NCBI GenBank assembly: GCA_034190875.2
Contig: CM067356.1
Location: 48,794,740-48,858,739 of the forward strand
Length of the DNA: 64,000 bases
Origin: Urechis unicinctus
Taxonomy: Eukaryota > Annelida > Polychaeta > Xenopneusta > Urechidae
Reading direction: 5' to 3'
The position numbers were made by a program, and so were the translations under genes. The number at the start of each line of letters is the position of its first letter. The stretch's first letter is position 1. Positions 1-11,755 of this stretch are shown here, piece by piece. The notes under the pieces were generated by a model that made no database searches, had not been told where the DNA came from, and saw only the letters and a list, made by a program, of their open reading frames with translations.

Positions 1-126
1 TATGTATGTATGTATGTATGTATGTATGTATGTATGTATGTATGTATGTATGTATGTATGTATGTATGTATGTATGTATGTATGTATGTATGTATGTATG
101 TATGCGTGTATGTGTGTATGTATGTG
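1..126. repeat. (TATG)n microsatellite
   Basis: An almost perfect TATG tetranucleotide run fills the first ~104 bases and then degrades into TGTG/CGTG variants up to about 126. It begins at the window edge, so its true length is unknown. Confidence 0.97.
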
Positions 127-1744
127 ATAAAATGACGGAAACTGGATGGGTATACCGAATGATATGAAGTGAACACCATGCAACGATATTGATAGCTGAG
201 GCATCTATGCTATCGCATTATGGGCAATCAATAACGCATCAAACGTGTCGATGAATGATATATAGTGCAGGTTTAAAACTAATATATATGTGCACCATGG
301 AATTGGGTGCAAAACCTCCATTTCTATCGAAGCAGTTAAATCGAACCCCGACTTCACAGTATGGTTGTATGATGTTCTTTACACGGGCAGCGTATGTTTG
401 CAGTACTTTTACATGTGAATTTAGAAGGAGTCCTATTTTCAACCTTATGTGAACGTCCATTCAATGTGTTTAAGATATTCGCTTCAGTAGCGCTATATGC
501 GAGGAAGCTGCATCGATTTAAGATGAATATCAATCAAAATAATTTCCCCTTTTCCCAACAATGAGGATCGTAATCAAATGTCTATAGCTAGAAATCACAG
601 CATTCTTGGTATCAGTGCATCTTTTTTACATAAAGCGTCACAAAAGCAATTATTACACTAACACAGGCGCATTATTAGATTGGTTCGTTCATAATAATCA
701 GTTATCGTTATGAGACATTTTCCAACAACCAATGGCGATTTCAAGAGAAACCTTCGTGTCCCTAGCATCTTGTTTAAATGTCGCAACGGACCTGACGAGC
801 TGGTTGGCAGCAATGCTAGTGCTGTCGATGTACCTTTGGTCATTGGGTTGATTTGATAATCAAACGGTTCTTATGCACTCAATTATTTTATACCACAATT
901 AATCTTCAGAATTAAGGCCAGTATTCACCTGCACGTAAGATGCGATATACATTTATAATCCATAAGCCCTGTGCAACATGAAATGCTTTATCCCACTGCT
1001 TGTTTAATCCTATGTTTTTTAATTTCCTTCTTGATTTCGCGTTATCAGCATCACTTTATAACGCCAGCATTCCAAGTTGAGGATCTTTTAACCGTTTTCT
1101 TAATTTCTCTACCATCAAACTTACTACTTTTAACTGTTCATGTTCAGATATATCCCGGTTATATTCGTGACTTGCAGTGATCTCGCATAATGCCACTGAA
1201 AAGGAAAAAAGGTGAAAAGGTGTAAAGTACAGTACAATATGTAATCTCCGGACCGGCAGGTCAAAGTTAAGGGCTTTACACCACAACGTGAGCAACAGGT
1301 TTGCGGCGACATTTTGATGTATCCTAATAATCATCAGTAAACATCATCGCGATATCAAAGCGTGCATAGATTCGCTAAGAGCGCTCACTCCAGCCGCAGC
1401 CCGAGAGGAAATGTGAAGATGCCACCTGTCAGGCGTCGTGCGGTGCTTTGTCATAACGTCCTTTAAAACCACGTTGAGTATTATGATTGATTTGGAGCCG
1501 AGGTCGTCACGACCAAACAGAATATCATCATCTACAGCGCGGACATTAAAGATTGAGAAGAGTAAACCACGCGGACGCTGTGAGAGGCAAATTATTTCCG
1601 ATAGGTCTACCCGGGCGATTTATCAAGCTGACATTTATTTCATATTATAGTTGTTATTTTTGGTGTTTTAAGCCTGTGTGCGGCGTATTTTGGCAGCGGA
1701 AAGGCTCTGCGAAGCGACATTTCTTCCGCTCTCATCAATCGCTG

Positions 1745-1752
1745 TGACGTCA
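1745..1752. promoter_or_regulatory. Perfect CRE-type palindrome (TGACGTCA)
   Basis: The exact 8-base TGACGTCA is the consensus for CREB/ATF bZIP factors. It lies in the GC-richer patch about 40 bases from a CTCF-like motif. The motif is read directly; regulatory use is only inferred, because no transcription start is visible nearby. Confidence 0.25.
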
Positions 1753-1787
1753 GCCCAGTAATCGTATGTGCTTTTGTTTATATCATC

Positions 1788-1808
1788 GTAGCGCCACCTA
1801 ACGGTTGC
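1788..1808 (-). promoter_or_regulatory. CTCF-like motif (AGGTGGCGCT core)
   Basis: On the minus strand the site reads CCGTTAGGTGGCGCTA. The AGGTGGCGCT core matches the bilaterian CTCF core known from flies and vertebrates. A second instance with the same core and orientation lies near 40234. Function as an insulator or loop anchor is inference. Confidence 0.3.
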
Positions 1809-2740
1809 AGTGTATCATAATAAGCGAAGCGATCACCACCGAGCCACTCGAAGTGACCCCTCTTAGCGATGCTGTACACTTTTTGGTGATATCACCGCGT
1901 CATTGAAACCAACGTAAAATCCATGTGCCTCATTCCATATAACATTGTACTTATTCAACCCACTAACTTTTCATCATCTCCTTGTAAACATTTGTTACGT
2001 CAATTATAAATAGGGTATGCCACCATGAATATATCAATGCGTCTCTTTACTCGTTTGCGCGTGCAGCACATATTCGTAAACTCTAACGTTTAGACCATTT
2101 CGGTTGAGAATAATTATGGCTCTTGTGTAACTGCTTTAGCCGTTTCTATAACATGGTATAGTCGACCCAAGCATGCATACGAAAAATGCTACACTTTTCC
2201 AATATACAACTTTGCAAACGCTTTTGAGATGAAAGCAAATACGTTAAGGATGTAACTGTTTCTTACATCAAAACAACCAGTATAAGTTAGGCATAGGCCG
2301 GGTAGGGTATTAGGTTTCAGCATGTGCTTAATCGACTACCAGCGGCATAGTGTTTTATCAATGGACGAAAACCGTTTTCAGGGCTTGATTGCAACAGAGC
2401 CCAGGTCCGCCCCAAGAGGAGACTGAAGGAAGGAAATATAGAGACACGACACGAGAATGCACATAATATGATTGAACTTCCAATGCGTGAATTATACCTG
2501 GTCTAGATTGTTCGACTATCTTCCTTCAGTCGTCGTGTTTTCCAGTGATAACTCATATTCGTCTTTGCTTAAATAACGAATTTGATATGTGATGGAATTA
2601 ACAATGCAAATAATTTTCGTTACATTGGACAAAACAGGCCTTACCCGTGCTAGATCGTGCACTATCACTGATTCCGGTTCTACGGGTTACAATAAAACAC
2701 ACTGGTTTCCCATAGATTATCTGTAACATTATCCTTGCAG

Positions 2741-3267
2741 ATATCAACCCACGATGTTGAAGCCATCAACAAAGCAGCATGCAATAATTATGATGTTCAA
2801 GCCATCAATAAAGCAGCATGTAGTAACCCATGATGTTCAAGCCATCAATAAAGCAGCATGTAGTAACCCATGATGTTCAAGCCATCAATAAAGCATCATG
2901 TAGTAACCCATGATGTTCAAGCCATCAATAAAGCATCATGTAGTAACCCTTGATGTTCAAGCCATCAATAAAGCATCATGTAGTAACCCTTGATGTTCAA
3001 GCCATCAATAAAGCAGCATGTAGTAACCCATGATGTGATGTTCAAGCCATCAATAAAGCAACATGTAGTAACCCATGATGTTCAAGCCATCAATAAAGCA
3101 GCTTGTAGTAACCCATGATGTGATGTTCAAGCCATCAATAAAGCAACATGTAGTAATCCATGATGTTCAAGCCATCGACAAAGCAGCATGTAGTAACCTA
3201 TGATGGTCAAGCCATCAACAAAGCAGCATGTAGTAACCCATGATGTTCAAGCCATCAAGAAAAGCAG
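2741..3267. repeat. 40-bp minisatellite, about 13 copies
   Basis: A 40-base unit built around TTCAAGCCATCAATAAAGCA followed by CATGTAGTAACCCATGATG is repeated in tandem about 13 times. The first and last units are the most diverged; central ones differ by one or two bases (AGCAGC/AGCATC, CCCA/CCCT). Two units carry an extra TGATG (near 3034 and 3120), a slippage signature. A unit of 40 is not a multiple of three and every frame closes quickly, so this is non-coding satellite. Confidence 0.95.
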
Positions 3268-5372
3268 TTGACTGTATGAAGTTTCATTCTCTATCATATC
3301 AGCAAATTTAATTGCCTGCCATAGCTTAACGGTAACGCTAATACCCAATTTATGCCTGATTCTGGTCCACGATTCTGCCGACAGGCGTCAGCATAATCTT
3401 ATCGATCGACCGACCGATGTCACAACCGACACATTTATATAAGATTCTACGCTCAAATACTTTTAAGAAACCCTTGCATGTCAAGTAGGCATAGCACAAA
3501 ATCACATAGTACAACAACGAAGCTTAGAAGATTGATAGCATTATATTGATAATTAACTAAGAATTACTCATATATGCCACCTGATAGCATCAATTTGGTT
3601 AAACCCACGTTTGGAAACAAGTTTCTGTTCAATCCGGTGTTGGGAGCTAAAAAAACGCTAAGCCGTGTTATGACAAAATAGTATGCCGGTATTTGATGCT
3701 ACGCATACTGCGTGCTGAGTCAGGGGATAAAATCATCAAGATCTATACAATTATTTGCCATCAATATAGGGGAAAGTATTTGAATATTTGTATAACTCTG
3801 ATAAATGTAGTGAGTGAGTGCTTGCTTTGGTGTTGGTGGTGTATCAATATCTCTAGTATGATGTGCCGAAGTTTACCATCGGCCCATTTATGTCGGGGCT
3901 GACAATGTTACTGGGATAATTACACTAGCTGTTATACCGAATCACATTCATCTATGCAAAAATTATCGGCATCAGAGCGATTTGCATACCAATTAAATTA
4001 CGAGACACACCGTGTCAAATGCTTAGTAAATTTTGCAATCATTTATCGGGAGAAAGAAAAATGGCGTGGCTAAAAAATTATGAATAAAGGAACTGACAGA
4101 ACGTGATTGTTTATATTTTTTCTCAATTAATAGATATATGACTACAATCGCGCTAAGACAATGTGTGATTGTACAGCCACACCATCAAGGACAATATTAT
4201 AGTGAAGCGTAAGTTTTTGATAATATGAGAGAAATTCCCACGTTTGAGGTATACATTGTATTCCAACCGTTTCTTGAGTGTTTCAGTATATCTTCCGTTA
4301 ACCGTCATGCTTTTTCAGTGATCAGTCTTATTCGACCCTACTTAAATGACATCATCTTATAACAAAACATGAGCCTAATACACGCTGGATCATACACTAT
4401 TTTCGATTACTGTTCTGCACAAAAAAAACGGTTCCGGGCAGGGTAAATGCAATTTCACCTTCGGAAACGTACAAAGGCTCTTCATAGGAGTGTGTTTACG
4501 AAGCATGTACAATGGTAGATTTCATCTGACATTTGACGAGTGAGGGATTACAACAATGCCTAGTACATGATCATACAACGTTATTTGTACCCTCCTCCTG
4601 GTCTGTCAAACGATGACTGCCATTGTCAGTGGTGAACATGATTGTGGTCTCTGTACGCTGCAGCATGCTCATATTTCATTAATCCATTCACATAATCTGT
4701 TTAACATAACAAGGATCTGAGAAGTAATGCTCAAAGACGACGATCAGAAATTTAGCAGAAATTAATACCCATTCCTCCTCAGTCACCATTACTGTTTACC
4801 ACCATTTTGAAAGAATTTCATTTTTCAGACAACACAGAATTTCTCCTGTGTTTACTAGAAGATCTTAATAAGCTGCGTAAAATATTATGCTTACATTCCC
4901 AAAAGTGATCAAGAAAGGTCTTACTATGAACAATCATATATATTAAACATTAGTTATATAAAAGCATGTAAACGCATGGCTTTTAGACCGGAATGCCGTG
5001 ACTGCAAAGATGTTAACGATGAGACGATGCTTTATAACAAAGTTTGTACGTTCATTAATGCATTGCAAATGTTATATGGAAATGAGACTAGCTATTTTAG
5101 AACCACGTTGTAAAATATAAAAGGGCTGGGTTTGAACAAAGCAACATTTTATGATAATCATAGGAATAAAGACGATATGTTAGCCGATAGTATATAGTAA
5201 AATATATACAATGGTGTGCTAATCATGAGGTCATAGGCCAATAAGGCGACGATCTGCAAACGTCTGACTAAACTGTCCCATATAATGCCATATGGTCACA
5301 CGATTATGTTATTTTGTACTGGGACGGAATCCCATCCAACCCTCAGGATAGGCTACACGCATTCAGAGATCG
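3268..5372. other. No supportable gene
   Basis: AT-rich unique-looking sequence with only short frames. A 73-base segment at 3314-3386 has a tRNA-like A-box and near-complementary ends but does not fold as a tRNA. Nothing else is recognisable. Confidence 0.4.
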
Positions 5373-5385
5373 CCCCCCCCCCCCC
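5373..5385. repeat. Poly-C tract (13 C)
   Basis: Thirteen consecutive C. It is the shortest of three clear poly-C/poly-G tracts in the left half. Confidence 0.95.
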
Positions 5386-8300
5386 ATCAAGACAATAGCA
5401 TCCATAATTATTGCTTTGGATAAGATACGGTTAAATGTGTGCTAAGGAGTATGATCAATGCATGATACGATATTGCTCTTATCCAAATGACAGCATATCA
5501 CTCCCGAAGGTTCTCTTTTTTCTTACACACATTTACAATTCCGTCCTCGGAATAGTGTAGCCACGGTACAATACATCATATAGTCTGAGATACTCACGCC
5601 ATTAACGCATATAACGTTTGTTCCATTTAGGAAATATATCGCGCCTGAACGTTTGTTTTTGTCCAATCAGCACGAATATTCAGTCTAAATTCCCATGCTA
5701 ACAGATTAAATATCAGACTCCCGTCAAAAAGCAGCAATCAATATGAATTATACTGCTGCTTTATCATGTCAGGTTTAACAGCAAGTTTTGGTCGATTTTT
5801 TTGCGATGATTGAGGTGAGAGGTGTGGCACATAACATGTATCTTAATGTCGCAAGTAAAAGGGATAATAATGCAAATACTGCAGCTGTAAAGGAAAAGAA
5901 AGTAGATAATCTCAATGAAATGGCAGATTTCTTTCTTTGCATTCCTTTCTGCAATTCTAGCTTCGCGGACACGTGCGTTCAAGCCTTTGATCTCATATTG
6001 ATTTCTATCGGGTCTATGAGACTGGGCAAGAAAAATTGAGTCAGGATTATGAGTGGATGGAACAGATAGCAATATACATATGTCAAAGTGCATTGTCTAA
6101 ACTTGGGCATGATTTATTCATTACTAATATTGGCATTCAATGAAATTGCAGACGATGGTGTAGGTTTTCTATACGCAGTTGTTGGTATCTTAAGCAATTC
6201 CCTTCCGGGGTATTGTTTTGTTTACGTTTGAGACTAACACGCATTGTGTCTGTTAATCACAAGACATATTGTTTCATCAGCAATATCGGTACACATTGAA
6301 CTTGGGAGTGATGCTGCTTGCATCGACGGATTATTGTACTCAATATCAAATAACTTAACCTGCATAATATGTATTGATAATCATTGGTCATAAACTGTGA
6401 TGATTTCGCACATATATGACTCATTAAGGCCATTTCGATTGCTATTATCAGCTATGGATTAAGGACCGGAAGGGTGGTGGATGATCAGTTTCTTATTGTT
6501 GATGGACATTGTATCTTAGACCACGAACAAATCTTTGACCTTACACGATGGGTGCGCGATCTATTTCTAATCGACTACAGCCGACAACCAAGGTTGTTCT
6601 CTGACAGTTTACAAAGATGATGAATGATTGAAAATACATTCAGAACAAACATACAAGCTAATGATATGCATAACGCTTGTGTATTATTTTTGTGCTTGTA
6701 TTAACGAAGCACGCTGTCGCCGTTTAACTTTGAAATAGAACAGTAACACTTTGGAGCGAAACCTGGTAACCCCGACGATCGTGACATATTTCTATCCAGC
6801 TTTGGTATGAATCATAATTTGTACTCAATGGTCATAGGCTACGACCTTTAGTGTTAATATGAGCGGACATTGTGTACATCTATTTCCATTGCACACGCAG
6901 AAGAAGTATATGGTCAGGACCCATTATTATCACTGATGAGAACATTGAATACTATCAAGTCATCTATAAATGATAAACTGACTTTACAGAAATTAAGAAA
7001 TAACACAAGTTGATGCGCATTGTCTAATGCCTTCTCGCTGATGGCGCTGGCAGACACATTTTTTAACCCGCAGCCTGCAAAGGGAATATGTTATGTACTT
7101 ACATTGGGGTTTCTATTAGGGGCATACTAGGATTCAACATGGATGCCCTTGAAACCTAGCGTAAGTCAATATACAGTCTTAAGGTTGATTCAAACTGTCA
7201 ACTAATAGGGGTTTGGTGAACATTAGATGAATAATGTAGCCCCATGTCGGAAGCTGTTTAGGAAAGAAGCATCTGCCTAAGCACTTAACGCCGAGACATA
7301 CGTTAATTCTCATTTATTCGCATTCATATGCTGCTTTTCTTGACAAATGTCTACTTGACGGCTGTCTAATAAATTGCTAGGTAAAAGGAGAATACACCAT
7401 ACATAACAACAGTATAATTGATGAGTTTTAATAGAAGTCACCACACTTAGGTGGGAAGATAAATGGTTGACGTTGAAGGAGAGCCCCCGCTGGCATACGA
7501 CCGTATTGTCACCATCCTCATTTACAAAGAAATGACCGATAGTCGAGTAAAATAGCAATTGTATCAATTTTAATCAATAGGAACTCCCCAAACATGCAAT
7601 AACACACTTTTACAGCTGTGTACCTTAAAGGGGGTGATTATGTTATCTTCAAAGTGTCAAATATACCAAAGACCGTTCGCTAGGCAGAATTCAGGTTAAG
7701 TGGTGTAAGTTAATCACACAAAGGTGTTACGAATGCCGAACGTTCTACTCTATCAGAGATGTCTTATGGAAATGACACCAAATATTGTGTACTGAATACT
7801 TAATGATAACCATTCAATTTGCATTTACACGATTCCATCTTCCTATAAATATCGCTACACAATAGCCAGCCATTATCTACATTCCGTTACAATTTGAAAT
7901 GTTTTGTTAGCAATAGTTTTCGTTTATATCAGCACACTGACCGATAGATTAGCAAGTTAATCATGATAATCATTTGCCTAACCTGCAGCCAGTAGATCCG
8001 ATGAATGATTCCAATCTGTCCCTCTGTGTCTTACATACAGCTGCCCTGTACGAACAACCGGAGCATTAGGGCTGAACAGACGCGAAGTACATCCTGGACT
8101 GTCTTCTCTTCCTTCTTGTAGGCATCCCACACCTCAAAGATGACTTTCTGATGCTGCCTGTAGCGAGTGCGTTAATGCTTTGTTGGAAACCATGCAGAAG
8201 GTACAGAGGAAGGTAGAAGCCAGGGGCGTTGTGTTATTCATGCATTGGTGCCTTCTTGGAGAATGTTGGAAAGGATATCACTAAAGGCTGACCACATTGC

Positions 8301-8395
8301 TGCCTCAAAGTCCAGAATGATGGTGTGGAGTATGGGTGGATCAGATTGAAGACCACCACTTGTGAATAGTCAACAAGGTAACCAGAGATCTCGAC
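5386..8395. other. No supportable gene apart from the possible exon at 5764-6093
   Basis: Outside the possible exon this is AT-rich sequence with short frames, no recognisable domain and no repeat I could match elsewhere in the window. Confidence 0.4.
5764..6093 (-). CDS. Possible 3' exon, membrane-spanning (unassigned)
   Basis: The minus strand has a frame of about 109 codons with a charged, helix-prone part (ARVREARIAERNAKKEI) followed by a hydrophobic stretch. Inside it, a very good polypyrimidine tract and AG (around 5885-5905 on the minus strand) would open an exon at about 5884 in another frame. That exon encodes a strongly hydrophobic run beginning AVFALLSLLLATLRYML and ends at a stop soon after. 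The two readings are mutually exclusive. I recognise neither and see no partner exon nearby. It may be a decayed last exon or chance. Confidence 0.15.
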   Translation of the reverse strand: MHFDICILLSVPSTHNPDSIFLAQSHRPDRNQYEIKGLNARVREARIAERNAKKEICHFIEIIYFLFLYSCSICIIIPFTCDIKIHVMCHTSHLNHRKKIDQNLLLNLT

Positions 8396-8435
8396 ACTCG
8401 GTTATTTCGGCCTGGTGATTTCGGCCTATTGTTCA
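8396..8435. repeat. Inverted partial copies of the neighbouring GGCCGA repeat
   Basis: Two tandem copies of ATTTCGGCCT, spaced about 15 bases, are the reverse-complement form of the AGGCCGAA core of the minisatellite at 8470-8610. The two blocks therefore face each other across about 35 bases. Confidence 0.6.
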
Positions 8436-8469
8436 GATTTATATATTTCATTCTGATTATGAGTATATA

Positions 8470-8610
8470 AACCGAACGTGATACAGGCCGAACGGATGAC
8501 GGGCCGATCTTGATATGGGCCGAACTGGTGACGGGCCGAACATGATACGGGCCGATTGGGTGACGGGCCGAACTGATGATGGGCCAAACGGATAACGGGC
8601 CGAATCGACC
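8470..8610. repeat. 16-bp GGGCCGAAC minisatellite, about 8-9 units
   Basis: Successive 16-base units begin GGGCCGA and continue with variable bodies ending in GAC, TAT, TAC, GAT or AAC. The GGCCGA core is constant and the rest varies, unlike a recently expanded satellite. A minus-strand open frame crosses it, but 16 is not a multiple of three, so the apparent peptide repeat rotates frame and is not evidence for coding. Confidence 0.85.
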
Positions 8611-9276
8611 AATAAAGTTACAGCATCTTTGTGAAGAACATCTGGTAGATTCAGAATGCACTGTGTTTATATATTGTTATGTTGGAACAGGTGTGCACTG
8701 TGAAAATCGTGCATACTTATCTGTTCTAGGATACAACGTGCTGAATACAAATGACGCTGGTGTTCGCCTTTTCACCCAGAAAATAGATTCGAAGTATTCT
8801 CAAAGCTTCATGCATGAATAAAGCGACTGGTCTGTAACTCGTTTCAAAATATTCAGATCAATATACTATCAACTCAGAATTCGGCTATAAACTCATCATT
8901 CCATTTTATGGGATCTAACCCAATTCGTTTCCGTGCTGCGCTTAGCTGCCACGACCGTTCATTATTTACAATTAATTAACGGTTAACGTTTTTTGTTGGG
9001 ATTTTGATAGAATATCCAGGTGATAATTCAAGACGATAGTGATACACAGATTGCTCGCAATAAGGCATATATGTTACTTGGCTTTCTAAGAGAATTTGAT
9101 ATACGCCCATAACGAATTTCTCACTGGGAGAGCGCGGTGCAGATTAAGAATAAATCAAAATCTTTTTTAAACTCATACTTGTTAATAGGGTCAATACATC
9201 ATGCATACTAGTGATGGCCATGTCTTAACAATTTGAAATATACATATTGAAGCATTCCAAAAATACAGGAGAGTTT
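8611..9276. other. No supportable gene
   Basis: Short frames only. No repeat or domain recognised. Confidence 0.4.
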
Positions 9277-9316
9277 GGGGGGGGGGGTGTTGAGGGGGGG
9301 GGGGGAGAGAGAGATG
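9277..9316. repeat. Poly-G / (GA)n low-complexity tract
   Basis: Two runs of G (11 and 12 long) separated by TGTTGA are followed by a short GA run. Confidence 0.95.
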
Positions 9317-10689
9317 GTTGCAATAATCACCCAATAAAGCAATGAGAGAACTGGCGGAAAGATGTTCAGAGCGGTAAGAGTGATGGGTGAATGTACGTTT
9401 CACTGACCAGTTACGGCTACGTGCCGAGGACACCATCATTCAATACAACGGTCTCCACTTGACCGCCCACAATGGGTTAAACAACTCTTCAATAAGAAGT
9501 ACAATTGTAAACGAAAACGTGCAAACAGGACATATCAACCTCAGCTGCTGACCACACGGAGCCGGAACATGTTAAGTATACATAAATACTCCACAAGTGA
9601 AATTAAACCACCTCGAAGTGCACCTTGGCAAAGTGAACACATCTAGAATATGATGGAAATAATTTGAAGGTCTCATACATTTGTCGTAGGACCGCACGTT
9701 TGTTGCCCAAGACCAATTCATATACCTGAGACTGAATCCTTCAATGGATATGAAAGGTGGTCCCAGATGCCCAACAACTGAATTTACAACAATTATGCAG
9801 TACTATTCTATGTTAACGATTGTTGTAAATTACGGCGGATGTTTAAGCGTCAATAGCGACGCAGATGACCCACGGTGAGTCCAACTTGCCGCACTGTTGT
9901 TGAGGTCGGCGTGTGTATTGATAATAAACGCTTAAGATATCTTCAATCGCATTCAACCCTCATTCCGTTTCAGTATCGTGGATAAGCTTATTTTTTTTAC
10001 TATCGAAAGCAATTTGTTTGTAGCTTATATCAGCACCGAGAATTAAGTAACTATTTGAGCTAGCTGTAACATTCTCTATCATTGCTGATAAAAGGATACT
10101 TTGCCTAAAACCTTTTATGTGCATGACCGTACCTCCTGCTGAATTCAAATGCTATATGAGCATGTGGAATGTTCGTGGTTCAATGTGACGGGTTTTATTG
10201 TACACGTCATCAATTTGATTGCTTCCAAGCTGTAGTGTATACATCATTCCTGTGCTGCTACACTAAAACATATTGCAATATGGGATTATAGACCTCTTTT
10301 CTTTGAATGAATTTCAATATAATTTGCCACATAAAATCTGAAACTCATAACTAGTGCATAGAAGAATATGCACTGCAGTTTTTTTTAATGTTCTAGTGAC
10401 CAAAAGCCAACGAGTGATATCACTATATTGTCTAAGATATTCTCCAAATCCAAGCAATTAGCTGAATATCCTCCCTATTTCATTGTATGTTCTATTACAA
10501 TGGCTAGTAGGTAATATATCCCGGTTCAATAAGTATCCATAAGTTAATGCTTATCAACATCCAAGTCAGTGGCATTGAATTAACACCACATGTCAATCAG
10601 CACCTTGTGATCTGTAATTGAACCACGTTTGCAAATTACACAAATCTCACATTGCATGACACCGACATAAACGTGCTATGCAATGGTTT
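9317..10689. other. No supportable gene
   Basis: Unique-looking AT-rich sequence with short frames in all phases. Confidence 0.4.
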
Positions 10690-10835
10690 ACACCAACTGC
10701 ACCATGCAGTGTGGACAATAATTTCTGCATGTCGATTCTCATCAAGCAGCAATCTGTTTTGGCATTTGCGAAATTTCTCCACCAAGATTATTTATATGAC
10801 AAGTGCGTTGAACCTTGCCAGGGGATGCAAAGCCG
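10690..10835. repeat. Diverged dispersed repeat, copy 1
   Basis: Shares an ordered set of short matches with 11610-11755 in the same orientation: AATAATT..CTGCATGTC, then TATCAAGCAG/CATCAAGCAG, GCATTTGCG, and CCAGG.GATGC / CCAGGCAATGC. A 126-codon plus-strand frame (10652-11032) runs through it. I regard that frame as chance because half of it is this repeat. Confidence 0.5.
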
Positions 10836-11609
10836 GAAGTAACTGTCTCCGGGAACTACCCGCCATTACACTAATACAGGGAATTTGGATACCCAACTGG
10901 AAAGTCAGATTAACAGTTTTATGTAAGAAAGAGAATTGTTCAAACCCTCTCTTGTTCCTAAGCCACAAGGCAGTGAGAGTAATATGTATCCATAGCCGGA
11001 TGGTAATTGAAATAAAACCACATTGGTCATGATACCATTACATTGATACTGTGCGATCATTTGTTACGTATCCGATGATTACCGTAGAAAAATCATATTT
11101 TACAACTCTAAAATACCAAAACTTCTGGAACAATATATCCATACTGATATAATACGCCTGTCTATCTTCGGTGTATATTGTAAGCAGCCACGCTGGTGCC
11201 GCGCCTACAAGGCAAACCTAAGTAGAGCTGTTGTGTTCCCTAGCTGCAACGCCAGATACTATGTTTTCATTGCCTCTTTTATTATGATATGATTGCATTT
11301 TGGTCCATCTGCAATGTGACGAAGACAATTAAAATCGAGGATTTGCAAGTCTGTTTCAGTCGTGCTATTCCCTTTGTTATCAACAATCCTCAAATCCCAT
11401 TCAAAAACCTGAATGCCACGAAACTACTAACACTATAATTATAGAGGCATATATTTTGAACGATTCGTTATAACAGGCTGCCCATTACAAACAGACGACG
11501 TCTGAGGAGCATTGCCATGCCTTGAACGACTGTTATAATGGTGGTTGTCAGTGGTGTGGTCATTTAACGAGCATCATGGGCATGCAGATAGCGCCCCTAA
11601 ATTGCCATA

Positions 11610-11755
11610 TGTTACACTGTGCGAAATAATTGCTGCATGTCACTTCTTATCAAGCAGTAACTATCGGCAATAGCATTTGCGTAGGCGACCTACCTTTGCT
11701 AGTGTATCCATATGATTAATTTCATTTTACTATACCAGGCAATGCGGCACCGAAA
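11610..11755. repeat. Diverged dispersed repeat, copy 2
   Basis: Second copy of the element at 10690-10835, about 920 bases downstream in direct orientation. The order of matching words is kept with small indels between them. The family is unknown; an old non-autonomous transposon would fit. Confidence 0.5.

Larger units (their letters stand above)
127..2740. other. No supportable gene; GC-richer patch at ~1380-1860
   Basis: Only short, unrelated open frames are present, with no domain signature. The 1380-1860 stretch is richer in G+C and CpG than its surroundings and carries a perfect TGACGTCA palindrome (1745-1752) and a CTCF-like motif (about 1788-1808). It could be a small regulatory patch or the edge of an old repeat. 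I see no reading frame that would make it an exon. Confidence 0.4.

Noticed and set aside
3314..3386. A 73-base segment with a tRNA-like A-box (TAGCTTAACGG) and near-complementary 7-base ends
   Set aside because: The anticodon stem and the T arm do not pair, and there is no TTCRA-type T loop. Length and ends fit, but the fold fails, so it is at most a decayed tRNA relic.
8341..8661. 106-codon minus-strand frame with a repetitive Gly-Pro/Val-Arg-Pro peptide
   Set aside because: It is a read-through of the 16-bp minisatellite. The unit is not a multiple of three and there is no splice or start support.
10652..11032. 126-codon plus-strand frame
   Set aside because: Half of it is a dispersed repeat (partner at 11610-11755) that does not keep the frame, and no domain is recognisable.
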